DNA of 64,000 nucleotides, taken from NCBI GenBank assembly GCA_964533495.1, contig CAZHJU010000008.1, positions 31,719 to 95,718 on the forward strand. Direction: 5' to 3'. The position numbers and the translations under genes are program-made. Positions 15,999 to 24,524 of this stretch are shown here, piece by piece. Source of the stretch: Ga0077527 sp964533495. Its GTDB lineage: Bacteria; Pseudomonadota; Gammaproteobacteria; Burkholderiales; SG8-41. Within the stretch, counting starts at the first letter, position 1, and the number at the start of each line of letters is the position of its first letter. The notes beneath the pieces were generated by a model, which saw nothing but the letters and a program-made list of their open reading frames with translations, was not told the origin of the DNA and made no database searches.

Positions 15999-17174
15999 TT
16001 GGGTGCTGAAAAGAAGAATGTCGCGCTGTTGTGCGCGGCGCAGGCGCTGCTGTTCACCAACAACACGATCCTGATCGCGGTCAACGGCCTCGCCGGCTTC
16101 GCGCTGGCCGAGAACAAGTCGCTGGCCACGCTGCCGGTGACGGCGTACGTGGTGGGCGCGGCATTGTCGACCGTCCTGGTATCGCAGCTGATGCGGCGCA
16201 TCGGCCGCGTCAACGGTTTCAGCGCCGGCACGCTGGTCGGCATCGTCGGCGCCCTGATCTGCGGTTACGCGATTCACAGCCACAGTTTCTGGATGCTTTG
16301 CGCGGGAACCCTGGTGATGGGCATCTACAATGCCTCGGGCCAGTACTACCGCTTCGCCGCCGCGGACGTGGCCAGCGCCGATTTCAAGAGCAGGGCGATT
16401 TCCCTGGTGATGGCCGGCGGCCTGGTCGGCGGAGTGATCGGACCGCAGACCAGCAAGATGACCAAGGATTTTCTCGGCACCGAATTCCTGGCGACCTACC
16501 TGGCATTGATCGGTTTCTGCCTGCTGGCGCTGGTCCTGCAGAGGATGATGGACATCCCGCGGCTGAGCGTCTCCGAGCAGAAGGAGCAGGGCAGGCCGCT
16601 TTCGGAAATCGCGCGCCAGCCGGCTTTCATCGTCGCTGTTCTTTCGGGGATGGTCGGTTACGGCGTGATGAACCTGCTGATGACGGCGACGCCGCTGGCC
16701 ATGCAGTCCTGCGAACATCCCTTCAGCGATGCCGCTTTCGTGATCCAGTGGCATGTCATCGCCATGTTTGCCCCGTCATTTTTCACCGGCTCTCTGATCA
16801 GGCGGTTCGGCGTGCGCAGCATACTGTTCACCGGCGTGTTGCTGAGCCTGGGCTGCGTGGCCATCGCGCTGTCGGGCGTCGAGGTGCTGCATTTCTGGGC
16901 TGCCATGGTGCTGATCGGCGCGGGCTGGAATTTCATGTATCTGGGCGGCACGACGCTGCTGACGGAAACCCATGCGCCCGCGGAGAAGGCGAAAGTGCAG
17001 GGCGCCAACGACATGGCCATTTTCATCACCATGGCGATCAGTTCGGCGTCCTCCGGATGGCTTTTCTCGGCGCGCGGCTGGGAGATCATGAACTACGGCG
17101 CGATTCCCTTTCTGCTGCTCACCGGACTGGCCATCCTGTTTCTGCGCGGGCGCAAGCCGGTGATCGCCGCCTGA
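15999..17174 (+). CDS. MFS transporter
   Basis: 391 residues with about 12 membrane segments. QLMRRIGRVNGF between helices 2 and 3 is the MFS loop motif, and the middle linker is QKEQGRPLSEIARQ. A conserved N-terminal AQALLFTNNTILIAVNGLAG and the GWNFMYLGGTTLLTETH stretch resemble the YcaD/YbfB-like group often annotated only as MFS. The start is the TTG at 15999; no ATG or GTG is in frame nearby. Probably cotranscribed with the GST gene. A terminator hairpin follows at 17214. Confidence 0.8.
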   Translation: MGAEKKNVALLCAAQALLFTNNTILIAVNGLAGFALAENKSLATLPVTAYVVGAALSTVLVSQLMRRIGRVNGFSAGTLVGIVGALICGYAIHSHSFWMLCAGTLVMGIYNASGQYYRFAAADVASADFKSRAISLVMAGGLVGGVIGPQTSKMTKDFLGTEFLATYLALIGFCLLALVLQRMMDIPRLSVSEQKEQGRPLSEIARQPAFIVAVLSGMVGYGVMNLLMTATPLAMQSCEHPFSDAAFVIQWHVIAMFAPSFFTGSLIRRFGVRSILFTGVLLSLGCVAIALSGVEVLHFWAAMVLIGAGWNFMYLGGTTLLTETHAPAEKAKVQGANDMAIFITMAISSASSGWLFSARGWEIMNYGAIPFLLLTGLAILFLRGRKPVIAA

Positions 17175-17213
17175 CCCGGTTTTTGACAATTTGATGTAAA
17201 ATCCGCGGGTCCA

Positions 17214-17256
17214 GGCAGAGCGGAACCCCCAAGTTTCGCTTTGCCTTTGTTTTTTT
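17214..17256 (+). terminator. Intrinsic terminator between the MFS gene and pckG (possible attenuator)
   Basis: In RNA, GGCAGAGCGGAAC (17214-17226) pairs fully with GTTTCGCTTTGCC (17233-17245) through 13 pairs, two of them G-U. The loop is CCCCAA and the run after it is TTTGTTTTTTT. It ends the GST-MFS transcript. A -10-like TAAAAT lies just before it at 17197-17202, so if pckG is transcribed from there, the hairpin would be in the pckG leader. Confidence 0.75.
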
Positions 17257-17293
17257 CATGAAAATCAATGCCTTCCGCAAGAGGAGTTTCCTG

Positions 17294-19132
17294 ATGAGCC
17301 AGCCAGCGACCCGGTTGCAGGCGCAGCCTGCGATGGAAAGCCCGGCCCATGTCACGCATGCAAAACTCAAGGCCTGGGTTGCCGAAGTGGCGCGACTGAC
17401 CAGGCCCGACCGCATCGTCTGGTGCGACGGCAGCCAGGAGGAATACGACCGCCTGTGCGATGAAATGGTCGAGGCGGGCACGCTGATCCGCCTGAACCGG
17501 GAAAAACGTCCCGGCTGCTTCCTCGCCCGTTCGGATCCGGACGATGTGGCGCGGATGGAAGACCGCACCTTCGTCTGCAGCAGGAACAGGGAGGACGCCG
17601 GCCCCAACAACAACTGGATGCCGCCGGAAGAAATGAAGGCGACCATGCGGAAGCTGTACGAGGGCTGCATGCGCGGGCGCACGATGTACGTGATCCCGTT
17701 CAGCATGGGGCCCCTGGGCTCGCACATCGCGCACATCGGTGTCGAGCTGACCGATTCCCCCTATGTCGCGGTGAGCATGCGCATCATGACCCGCATCGGC
17801 AGCAGGGTGCTGGACATTCTCGGCGCCGACGGCGAATTCGTGCCCTGCCTGCATTCGGTCGGCATGCCGCTGGCGGCGGGCCAGAAGGACATTCCGTGGC
17901 CGAGCAACAGGGAGCACAAGTTCATCACCCATTTCCCGGAAGAGAAGCTGATCTGGTCCTTCGGCAGCGGCTACGGCGGCAACGCGCTGCTCGGCAAGAA
18001 ATGCTTTGCGCTGCGCATTGCCTCGATCATGGCCAGGGAGCAGGGCTGGCTGGCGGAGCACATGCTGATCCTCGGCATCCAGCCTCCGGGCGGCAAAAAG
18101 CACTACATCGCGGCGGCTTTTCCCAGCGCCTGCGGCAAGACCAATCTGGCGATGCTGATTCCGCCGAAGGCGCTCGCGGGCTGGAAGGTCACGACCATCG
18201 GCGAAGACATCGCCTGGATCAAGCCGGGACCGGATGGCCGCCTTTACGCCATCAACCCGGAATACGGCGCCTTCGGCGTTGCGCCCGGCACCTCGGAAGA
18301 AACCAACGCCAACTGCCTCGCCGCGCTGCGGAAGAACACGATTTTCACCAATGTCGCGATGACCGATGACGGCGACGTGTGGTGGGAAGGCCTGACCAGG
18401 GAGCCGCCGGCCCATCTGATCGACTGGACCGGCAAGTCCTGGACGCCGGACAGCGGCCGTGTCGCCGCGCACCCCAACTCGCGTTTCACGGTCCATGCCG
18501 CGCAGATTCCCTCGATGGATGCCGATTGGGAAAATCCCGCGGGGGTGCCGATCAGCGCATTCCTCTTCGGCGGGCGCCGCACGACCACGGTGCCCCTGGT
18601 GGCCGAGGCCAAGGACTGGAAACACGGCGTCTACCTGGCGGCGACGATGGCCTCCGAAACCACCGCGGCGATCGTCGGCAAGGTCGGCGTGGTGCGCCGC
18701 GATCCCTTCGCGATGCTGCCGTTCTGCGGTTACCATTTCGGCGATTATTTCGGCCACTGGCTGGGGGTCGGCGCAAAGGTCAGGCAGCCGCCGAAGATTT
18801 TTGCGGTGAACTGGTTCCGCCGCGATTCCAACGGCAAATTCATGTGGCCCGGTTTCGGCGACAACATGCGCGTGCTGAAATGGGTGGTCGAGCGCTGCGA
18901 AGGCAAGTCCGGCGCAACCGAGACGCCGGTCGGCAACATGCCGCGTTACGAAGACATGGATTGGAGCGGCATGGCGGGTTTCAGCCGTGAAACCTTCGAC
19001 GCGCTGACCCATGTCGACCACGATGCCTGGCGCGCGGAGATCAGGGATCACGACGAGCTGTTTGGCAAGCTCGCGTCCCGCCTGCCCGCGGAAATGGCCG
19101 CGCAACGCAAGGCGCTGGAGCAGGCGTTATAA
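17294..19132 (+). CDS. pckG: Phosphoenolpyruvate carboxykinase (GTP)
   Basis: 612 residues, normal length for the GTP-dependent enzyme, which interconverts oxaloacetate and PEP in gluconeogenesis. Kinase loop FPSACGKTNLAML with reactive Cys280 is present, as are IGEDIAWIKPG (metal-binding Asp) and NWFRRDSNGKFMWPGFGDN near the nucleotide site. The start is ATG 17294, because AAGAGGAG lies seven bases upstream; the in-frame ATG at 17258 lies immediately after a terminator T-run and lacks a ribosome site. Confidence 0.95.
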   Translation: MSQPATRLQAQPAMESPAHVTHAKLKAWVAEVARLTRPDRIVWCDGSQEEYDRLCDEMVEAGTLIRLNREKRPGCFLARSDPDDVARMEDRTFVCSRNREDAGPNNNWMPPEEMKATMRKLYEGCMRGRTMYVIPFSMGPLGSHIAHIGVELTDSPYVAVSMRIMTRIGSRVLDILGADGEFVPCLHSVGMPLAAGQKDIPWPSNREHKFITHFPEEKLIWSFGSGYGGNALLGKKCFALRIASIMAREQGWLAEHMLILGIQPPGGKKHYIAAAFPSACGKTNLAMLIPPKALAGWKVTTIGEDIAWIKPGPDGRLYAINPEYGAFGVAPGTSEETNANCLAALRKNTIFTNVAMTDDGDVWWEGLTREPPAHLIDWTGKSWTPDSGRVAAHPNSRFTVHAAQIPSMDADWENPAGVPISAFLFGGRRTTTVPLVAEAKDWKHGVYLAATMASETTAAIVGKVGVVRRDPFAMLPFCGYHFGDYFGHWLGVGAKVRQPPKIFAVNWFRRDSNGKFMWPGFGDNMRVLKWVVERCEGKSGATETPVGNMPRYEDMDWSGMAGFSRETFDALTHVDHDAWRAEIRDHDELFGKLASRLPAEMAAQRKALEQAL

Positions 19133-19160
19133 GCCGCGCCCCCGAAACGGCTGCAGCAAC

Positions 19161-19199
19161 AACGGCGACGGCGCTGGTGCGTTGTCGCCGTTTCATTTC
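19161..19199 (+). terminator. Terminator-like hairpin after pckG
   Basis: Perfect 9-bp stem AACGGCGAC (19161-19169) / GTCGCCGTT (19184-19192) with a 14-base loop, followed by TTTCATTT. It sits between pckG and the small downstream gene. Confidence 0.5.
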
Positions 19200-19218
19200 A
19201 TAAACAGGAGAAACGCCC

Positions 19219-19386
19219 ATGGCAAAACCGAATTACGGATTTGCAAAACGGCAGCGGGAACTGGCCAAGAAGCAGAAAAAAGAGGAAAAACGGCTGCGCA
19301 AGCTGGCTGAGCAGGAGGTGCCACCTGCGGAAGATGCGGCCGGGCAGGCCGGCGAGCCCGCAAAGGACGCGCCGCTGCAAACCTGA
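19219..19386 (+). CDS. Small highly charged protein of unknown function
   Basis: 55 residues, MAKPNYGFAKRQRELAKKQK then KEEKRLRKLAEQ and an Ala/Pro/Glu-rich tail. A GGAG 8 bases before the ATG supports translation. The MAKPNY.F.KRQ.ELAKK opening recurs, as far as I recall, in small uncharacterised proteins of many proteobacteria. The first 40 residues should form a single charged helix; nothing suggests a catalytic role. An RNA- or ribosome-associated peptide is one guess, not shown by the sequence. Confidence 0.7.
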   Translation: MAKPNYGFAKRQRELAKKQKKEEKRLRKLAEQEVPPAEDAAGQAGEPAKDAPLQT

Positions 19387-19453
19387 CAGGCAGGCAGAGC
19401 CGCAGGTTTCATTGCCGGCGGGGCGCTGCTGCGTCTGTCTTTTATTTCAATAA

Positions 19454-19466
19454 AAACAATGAGTTA
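19454..19466 (+). promoter_or_regulatory. IHF-like site
   Basis: AAACAATGAGTTA, one mismatch from WATCAA-N4-TTR, preceded by a TTTATT-tc-AATAAA inverted repeat. It lies in the 19387-19612 gap, in which I see no gene. Confidence 0.35.
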
Positions 19467-19612
19467 TGACAAGCTCATATTGCCGGTAGCCCGGTTCTCT
19501 CGAGTTCCCGCGCGCCTTCGATAGCCGTTTCGATACTGCACTGGATGCCGTTGCCGTCATCCGGAAATTTTTCGGGAGGCAGTGACAATGGCGAACAGGG
19601 CCGCATCCCGAT

Positions 19613-19645
19613 AAAAAAGGGCGCATGTCACATGCGCCCTTTTTT
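19613..19645. terminator. Bidirectional intrinsic terminator between the small charged gene and rne
   Basis: Perfect 15-bp stem AAAAAAGGGCGCATG (19613-19627) / CATGCGCCCTTTTTT (19631-19645) with loop TCA. The A-run and T-run make it work on both strands, closing the plus-strand region and the minus-strand rne transcript, whose stop is at 19684. Confidence 0.93.
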
Positions 19646-19683
19646 ACCGCCATGCCTGGCATCATTGCAGGCACTCAACAGCG

Positions 19684-22437
19684 TCAGCCCCGTGTTTCCA
19701 CCTGCTGCAACGGTTCGTTGCTGACATGTTCCACCGGCGGACGCACCCGCTTGATGCGGCGCGGAGCACCGTCATCCGCGTTCTGTGTCGCGGCCTGAAG
19801 GCGGTCGCGGCTGGTTTCCACCTGCTGCAGATCGGATGACCAGTCGAGCTTGACGGCGTGCGCCGGCGCGGGTGCCGGAACGGCGGCTTGCTGCGGTGGT
19901 GCTTGAACCACGCTCACGGGTGCGGCCGTGGTTTCCGCTGCGGACGGTGGCACCGGCACATCAACAACAGGTTGTTGCACTACCTCGGGCGCTGTCGCGG
20001 CGGGTTCAGGCGCGGGAACGAAAGGTGCGGGAGGCATCGTCCCGGCCAGCGGCGCCGTGCTCTGCGCGGACTCCTTCACGGTCTCTGCGACCGGCACGAA
20101 AGAAGATGTTGCGTTGGGAACCGCAGTCGCGGCATCCGGGCCCGGCACAAAGGGCGTGCGTGGGTACCAGACGCGGTCACCGCGCTGCTGTTGCTGCTGC
20201 GGTTGTCCGCCTTCGGCCCGTGCTTCGCCGTTGCGCTCGGCACCGCCGCGGCGGCCGCGGCGGCGGCGACCGCCGCTGCGTTCCTCGCCACCCTGTTCGC
20301 TGCCCGGTATCGGCGTGGGTGCCTCGTTGACGGCGCCCGTGGTTTCGACGGGCAGCAGGCTTTGCTGCGCCGGGGATTCCGCCTGCTGCGGTTGTGCGGA
20401 CGGATCGCGTTCCGGACGGGAGTCGCGGCGCTGCTCACGGCCTTCGCCCCGGCCGCGCCGCTGGCCGTGTTCATTCCGCGGTTCACCGGCTTCGCGTTCC
20501 GGGCGCTCACCGCGTTCGCCACGCGCGCCCCTCTGGCCGCGTCCACCGCGCTCTCCGCGCTCATGACGGTCTCCGCGGCCGCCGGAGCCGGCGTTGCGCT
20601 CGCCGCGCTGCGGGCGTCCGCCGCGGCTGCGGTCATTGCCGCCATTGCTGCCGTTGCGTCCGGAGGGACGGGAACCGGCGCGCGCGGGTTCGGCCGCGGC
20701 CGCAATTTCTGCGGCGGGTTTGCGCCGGAACCAGCCCATGATCTTGCCGATGATGCCTTCCTCGCCGGCGGCGGGTAGTGCCGCCGCCGTGGCTGCCGGG
20801 GCCGCTGCCGGCATGGCAGTCGTCGGCGCCGGTTGCAGCGGGGTGATGCCCTTGACGGCGGCTTCCGGACGCGGCGCCGCGGGCTCGGCGCCGGCGGCAT
20901 CCTTTTCCTCGTCCACCGGCAGTTGCACCATCTCGTAGCTCGGCGCCAGCGGCTCGCTCTGGTTCAGGTCGTCATGACGCAGGCGGGCAACGCTGTAATT
21001 CGGCGTCTGCAGGTGCACGTTGGGAATCAGCAGCACGTTGACGCGGTGGCGGGCTTCGAGCAACTGCAGGTCGACGCGTTTTTCGTTGAGCAGGAAAGTC
21101 GCCACGTCCACCGGCACCTGGGCGTGCACGGCGGCGGTGTTGTCCTTCATCGACTCCTCCTGGATGATGCGGAGGATGTGCAGCGCGGTCGATTCGGTGC
21201 CGCGGATATGGCCGGTGCCGTGGCAGCGCGGGCAGGCGCTGTGGTTGGATTCGCCAAGCGAAGGGCGCAGCCGCTGGCGCGACAGCTCCATCAGGCCGAA
21301 GCGCGAGATCTTGCCGGTCTGCACGCGGGCGCGGTCGTATTTCAGCGCGTCGCGCAGGCGGTTCTCGACCTCGCGCTGGTTGCGCTGCGATTCCATGTCG
21401 ATGAAGTCGATCACCACCAGGCCGCCGAGGTCGCGCAGCCGCAGCTGGCGCGCCGCCTCGTCGGCGGCCTCGAGATTGGTGCGGAAGGCGGTTTCCTCGA
21501 TGTCGGCGCCGCGGGTCGCGCGCGCCGAGTTGACGTCGATCGACACCAGTGCTTCGGTATGGTCGATGACGATGGCGCCGCCGGAGGGCAGGTTGACCGC
21601 GCGCGAAAACGCGGACTCGATCTGGTGCTCGATCTGGAAGCGCGAAAACAGGGGCACGTCATCCCGGTAGAGCTTGGCGCGGCTGACGTAGTTCGGCATC
21701 ACGTGGCTCATGAACTGCACGGCCTGCTCGTGGATCGACTCGGTGTCGATCAGGATTTCGCCGATGTCTTCGTGGAAGTAGTCGCGGATGGCGCGGATCA
21801 CGAGGCTGGATTCCTGGAAGATCAGGAATGCGCCGTCCTGCTGCCGGGCGGCGCCCTCGATCGCGGTCCAGAGCTGGAGCAGGTATTTCAGGTCCCAGTT
21901 CAGTTCTTCGGCGCTGCGGCCGATGCCGGCGGTGCGGGCAATGACGCTCATGCCCTGGGGCACGTCGAGCTGTGCCACGGTTTCCTTGAGTTCCGCCCGT
22001 TCCTCGCCTTCGATGCGGCGCGAAACGCCGCCACCGCGCGGGTTGTTGGGCATCAGCACCAGGTAGCGTCCGGCGAGGCTGATGAACGTGGTGAGGGCCG
22101 CCCCCTTGTTGCCGCGTTCGTCCTTGTCGACCTGGACGATGATCTCCTGGCGCTCCTTCAGGGCGTCCTGGATGCGGGCGGTGCTGACGTTGACGCCGGA
22201 CTTGAAGTAGGCGCGCGCGACTTCCTTGAAGGGCAGGAAGCCGTGGCGGTCATGGCCGTAGTCGACGAAGGCGGCCTCGAGGCTGGGCTCGATGCGGGTG
22301 ATGACGCCCTTGTAGATATTGCTCTTGCGCTGTTCCTTGCCGGCGGATTCGATGTCGAGGTCGATCAGCTTTTGACCGTCGACGATGGCGACGCGCAGCT
22401 CTTCGGCCTGCGTCGCATTGAACAACATGCGTTTCAT
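19684..22437 (-). CDS. rne: Ribonuclease E
   Basis: 917 residues from ATG 22437, where the family N-terminus MKRMLFNATQ begins; an upstream in-frame start at 22482 adds 15 unrelated residues. In order: RNase H-like and S1 domains (IEPSLEAAFVDYGHDRHGFL), 5' sensor, and a DNase I-like catalytic core with metal-binding Asp residues in LVSIDVNSARATRG and VVIDFIDMESQRNQ. The zinc-link is CPRCHGTGHIRG. The last ~370 residues are low-complexity, Arg/Gly/Pro/Gln-rich, as expected for the disordered scaffold that binds RNA and degradosome partners. It starts most mRNA decay and processes rRNA at the inner membrane. Confidence 0.95.
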   Translation of the reverse strand: MKRMLFNATQAEELRVAIVDGQKLIDLDIESAGKEQRKSNIYKGVITRIEPSLEAAFVDYGHDRHGFLPFKEVARAYFKSGVNVSTARIQDALKERQEIIVQVDKDERGNKGAALTTFISLAGRYLVLMPNNPRGGGVSRRIEGEERAELKETVAQLDVPQGMSVIARTAGIGRSAEELNWDLKYLLQLWTAIEGAARQQDGAFLIFQESSLVIRAIRDYFHEDIGEILIDTESIHEQAVQFMSHVMPNYVSRAKLYRDDVPLFSRFQIEHQIESAFSRAVNLPSGGAIVIDHTEALVSIDVNSARATRGADIEETAFRTNLEAADEAARQLRLRDLGGLVVIDFIDMESQRNQREVENRLRDALKYDRARVQTGKISRFGLMELSRQRLRPSLGESNHSACPRCHGTGHIRGTESTALHILRIIQEESMKDNTAAVHAQVPVDVATFLLNEKRVDLQLLEARHRVNVLLIPNVHLQTPNYSVARLRHDDLNQSEPLAPSYEMVQLPVDEEKDAAGAEPAAPRPEAAVKGITPLQPAPTTAMPAAAPAATAAALPAAGEEGIIGKIMGWFRRKPAAEIAAAAEPARAGSRPSGRNGSNGGNDRSRGGRPQRGERNAGSGGRGDRHERGERGGRGQRGARGERGERPEREAGEPRNEHGQRRGRGEGREQRRDSRPERDPSAQPQQAESPAQQSLLPVETTGAVNEAPTPIPGSEQGGEERSGGRRRRGRRGGAERNGEARAEGGQPQQQQQRGDRVWYPRTPFVPGPDAATAVPNATSSFVPVAETVKESAQSTAPLAGTMPPAPFVPAPEPAATAPEVVQQPVVDVPVPPSAAETTAAPVSVVQAPPQQAAVPAPAPAHAVKLDWSSDLQQVETSRDRLQAATQNADDGAPRRIKRVRPPVEHVSNEPLQQVETRG

Positions 22438-22861
22438 TTTTTCTTCTCCCGCGCTCAAGGATTTGCACGGGATGCACACCACGCCGCCCGCGGGCGGCGG
22501 ACTCAGAATGTTTCAGTCGATTGGGAGTTGCATGAATCGATCGTGATCAGTGTCCTGGTTATGCAGTGTGCCTTGCAGGGACCCGCGACATGCGCAGATC
22601 CGGGGATTCAAACCGTGCCTTGAGCGCGTAATTCATCTAATATCGCTACTTCCATCGGTGAGCGACTTTAACCCTGTGTTTATTGCGGTCACGACCATGG
22701 CCGCGACTCCAGCAACAGCGCCTTTGCCGCATTCGCGTATCGGGGGCAGCCATCGCAGGGCACACCAGTTCCGGAATTCCTTCGCGTCGGGCTCGGGCCC
22801 AGGTGCCGGTTTCGGCATCCGCGTTGTCCGCCAAGAGTGTGGCCTCAAGAAGTATAAGTAA
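22438..22861. promoter_or_regulatory. Divergent rne-rluC intergenic region with long rne leader
   Basis: 424 bp without a supported gene. The gap is long on the rne side, as in enterobacteria, where a long 5' leader lets RNase E autoregulate its own mRNA. Small inverted repeats are visible (for example CGATT...AATCG around 22520-22545), but I cannot assign the leader fold or promoters with confidence. Just before rluC there is TATAAGTAA leading into the ATG. Confidence 0.4.
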
Positions 22862-23821
22862 ATGAACAAGTTAAGTAAAGATTCCATATTGCGGCAATCC
22901 GTCGGCGAGGATGCGGCCGGCCAGCGCATCGACAACTATTTGATGCGAAGGCTTAAAGGGGTGCCGAAGAGCCATATTTACCGGATCCTGCGCAGCGGGG
23001 AGGTCAGGGTCAACAGCCGCCGGATCGGTCCGGATTACCGGCTGCAGCCGGGGGACGAGCTGCGGATACCCCCGGTGCGCACGGCGGCGCCGGCGGAACG
23101 GCCGTCCGCGCCGGCGGCAGCCGGGTTCCGGCCGGTAGTGCTGTTCGAGGACGAGGCGCTGCTGGTGATCGACAAGCCGGCCGGACTGGCAGTGCATGGC
23201 GGCAGCGGAGTCAGTTTCGGCGTGATCGAGGCCCTGCGCCAGAGCCGTCCCGGCCACGCCTTCCTGGAACTGGTGCACCGGATCGACCGCGAAACTTCCG
23301 GCGTGCTGATGCTGGCGAAGAAAAGGACGGCGCTGGTGGGGTTGCACCGCCAGATGCAGGCCGGCGAAGTGTCGAAACATTATTTCACGCTGGTCAGGGG
23401 CCTGTGGAAGGAACGCAAGCGCGTGGTCGACCTGCCGCTCGAAAAGAAAGTGCGTGCCTTGGGCGAGCGGAAGGTCAACGTCGGGCCGGCGGGCGATTCC
23501 GCGATCACGATATTCCGCTTGGAACGCAGGGTGGGCCCGTACAGCCTGCTCGACGCCGAACTGAAAACCGGACGTACCCACCAGATCCGCGTTCACCTGT
23601 CCCATCTGGGGTATCCGATCCTCGGGGACGACAAATACGGGGATTTCGCGCTGAACAAGGCATTGGCGAAGCAGGGGCTGAAGCGAATGTTCCTGCATTC
23701 CTCGAAAATCGGCATCCGCCATCCGCTGGGCGGCGAAAAACTGGTATTCGAGGCGCCGCTGCCTGCCGAACTGCGGGAATTCGTCGCGGCCTGTCTCAAG
23801 CCGGGGCACCATGACGCCTGA
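22862..23821 (+). CDS. rluC: 23S rRNA pseudouridine synthase RluC-type
   Basis: 319 residues. An N-terminal S4 RNA-binding domain (about 18-70: QRIDNYLMRRLKGVPKSHIY) is followed by the RsuA/RluA-type catalytic domain. The catalytic Asp is in HRIDRETSGVLMLAKK, and the C-terminal part has LKTGRTHQIRVHLSHLGYPI plus GDDKYG. RluC modifies U955, U2504 and U2580 in E. coli 23S rRNA. The divergent arrangement with rne matches the enterobacterial order. The stop overlaps the start of the HAD phosphatase gene by 11 bases. Confidence 0.92.
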   Translation: MNKLSKDSILRQSVGEDAAGQRIDNYLMRRLKGVPKSHIYRILRSGEVRVNSRRIGPDYRLQPGDELRIPPVRTAAPAERPSAPAAAGFRPVVLFEDEALLVIDKPAGLAVHGGSGVSFGVIEALRQSRPGHAFLELVHRIDRETSGVLMLAKKRTALVGLHRQMQAGEVSKHYFTLVRGLWKERKRVVDLPLEKKVRALGERKVNVGPAGDSAITIFRLERRVGPYSLLDAELKTGRTHQIRVHLSHLGYPILGDDKYGDFALNKALAKQGLKRMFLHSSKIGIRHPLGGEKLVFEAPLPAELREFVAACLKPGHHDA

Positions 23822-24467
23822 GTTCGAACTGCTGGTCTTCGACTGGGACGGCACGCTGATGGATTCCGCGGCGGCGATCGCCGAATCGCTGCAGGCCGCC
23901 TGCGCCGAGCTTGGGGTCGCCGTGCCCGGAGACCGGCAGGCGCGTTACGTGATCGGCCTTGGCCTGATGGACGCGCTGGCTCATGTCGTGCCCGATCTGG
24001 CGCCGGCGCAGTATCCGCGGCTGCTCGAACTCTATCGCCGCCATTTCCTGCTGCGCGACCGCGGCACGACGCTGTTCCCGGGAGCCGCCGACATGATCCG
24101 CGAATTGCGCGATCGCGGTTTCATGCTGGCGGTTGCCACGGGCAAAAGCAGGCGCGGGCTGGATCGCGCGCTGGAGGAGACCGGCCTCGCGGGGTGTTTC
24201 GACACGACGCGCTGCGCCGACGAGGGCTTCTCGAAGCCGCATCCCGGCATGTTGCAGGCGGTGATGGACACGCTGGCCACTGCACCCGGGGCGACGGTGA
24301 TGATCGGCGATACCACCCACGATCTCGAAATGGCCGCCGCCGCCGGCGTGGCCGCAGTCGCCGTCAGCTACGGCGCCCACGAGACGGCTGCATTGTCGGC
24401 CTGCCGCCCCCTGGCGCTACTGGACGATCTGCAAGGCTTGCGCGAATGGTTGCTGTTGCGGCGATAA
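23811..24467 (+). CDS. HAD-family phosphatase (phosphoglycolate phosphatase-like)
   Basis: 218 residues. HAD motif I is FDWDGTLMDS (nucleophile and acid Asp), motif II lies in LAVATGKSRRG, motif III Lys in EGFSKPHPG, and motif IV in MIGDTTHDLEMAAAAG. A four-helix cap between motifs I and II gives the Gph/PGP subfamily layout. Substrate uncertain: phosphoglycolate or another small phosphoester. It overlaps rluC by 11 bases, suggesting cotranscription. Confidence 0.87.
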   Translation: MTPEFELLVFDWDGTLMDSAAAIAESLQAACAELGVAVPGDRQARYVIGLGLMDALAHVVPDLAPAQYPRLLELYRRHFLLRDRGTTLFPGAADMIRELRDRGFMLAVATGKSRRGLDRALEETGLAGCFDTTRCADEGFSKPHPGMLQAVMDTLATAPGATVMIGDTTHDLEMAAAAGVAAVAVSYGAHETAALSACRPLALLDDLQGLREWLLLRR

Positions 24468-24497
24468 TGCGCTTGCGGTCCCTGCTCAGGGATATCA

Positions 24498-24510
24498 TAA
24501 GTATTTGTTT
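24498..24510 (-). promoter_or_regulatory. IHF-like site upstream of the S49 peptidase gene
   Basis: On the minus strand AAACAAATACTTA, one mismatch from WATCAA-N4-TTR. It occupies most of the 57-bp gap before the protease gene, next to the AAAGGA ribosome site. Confidence 0.35.
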
Positions 24511-24524
24511 TTAAAGGATATTTT

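Noticed and set aside
19858..22623. Plus-strand open frames opposite rne
   Set aside because: Antisense to the catalytic core and the Arg/Gly-rich tail of RNase E; their repeats only mirror the low-complexity tail.
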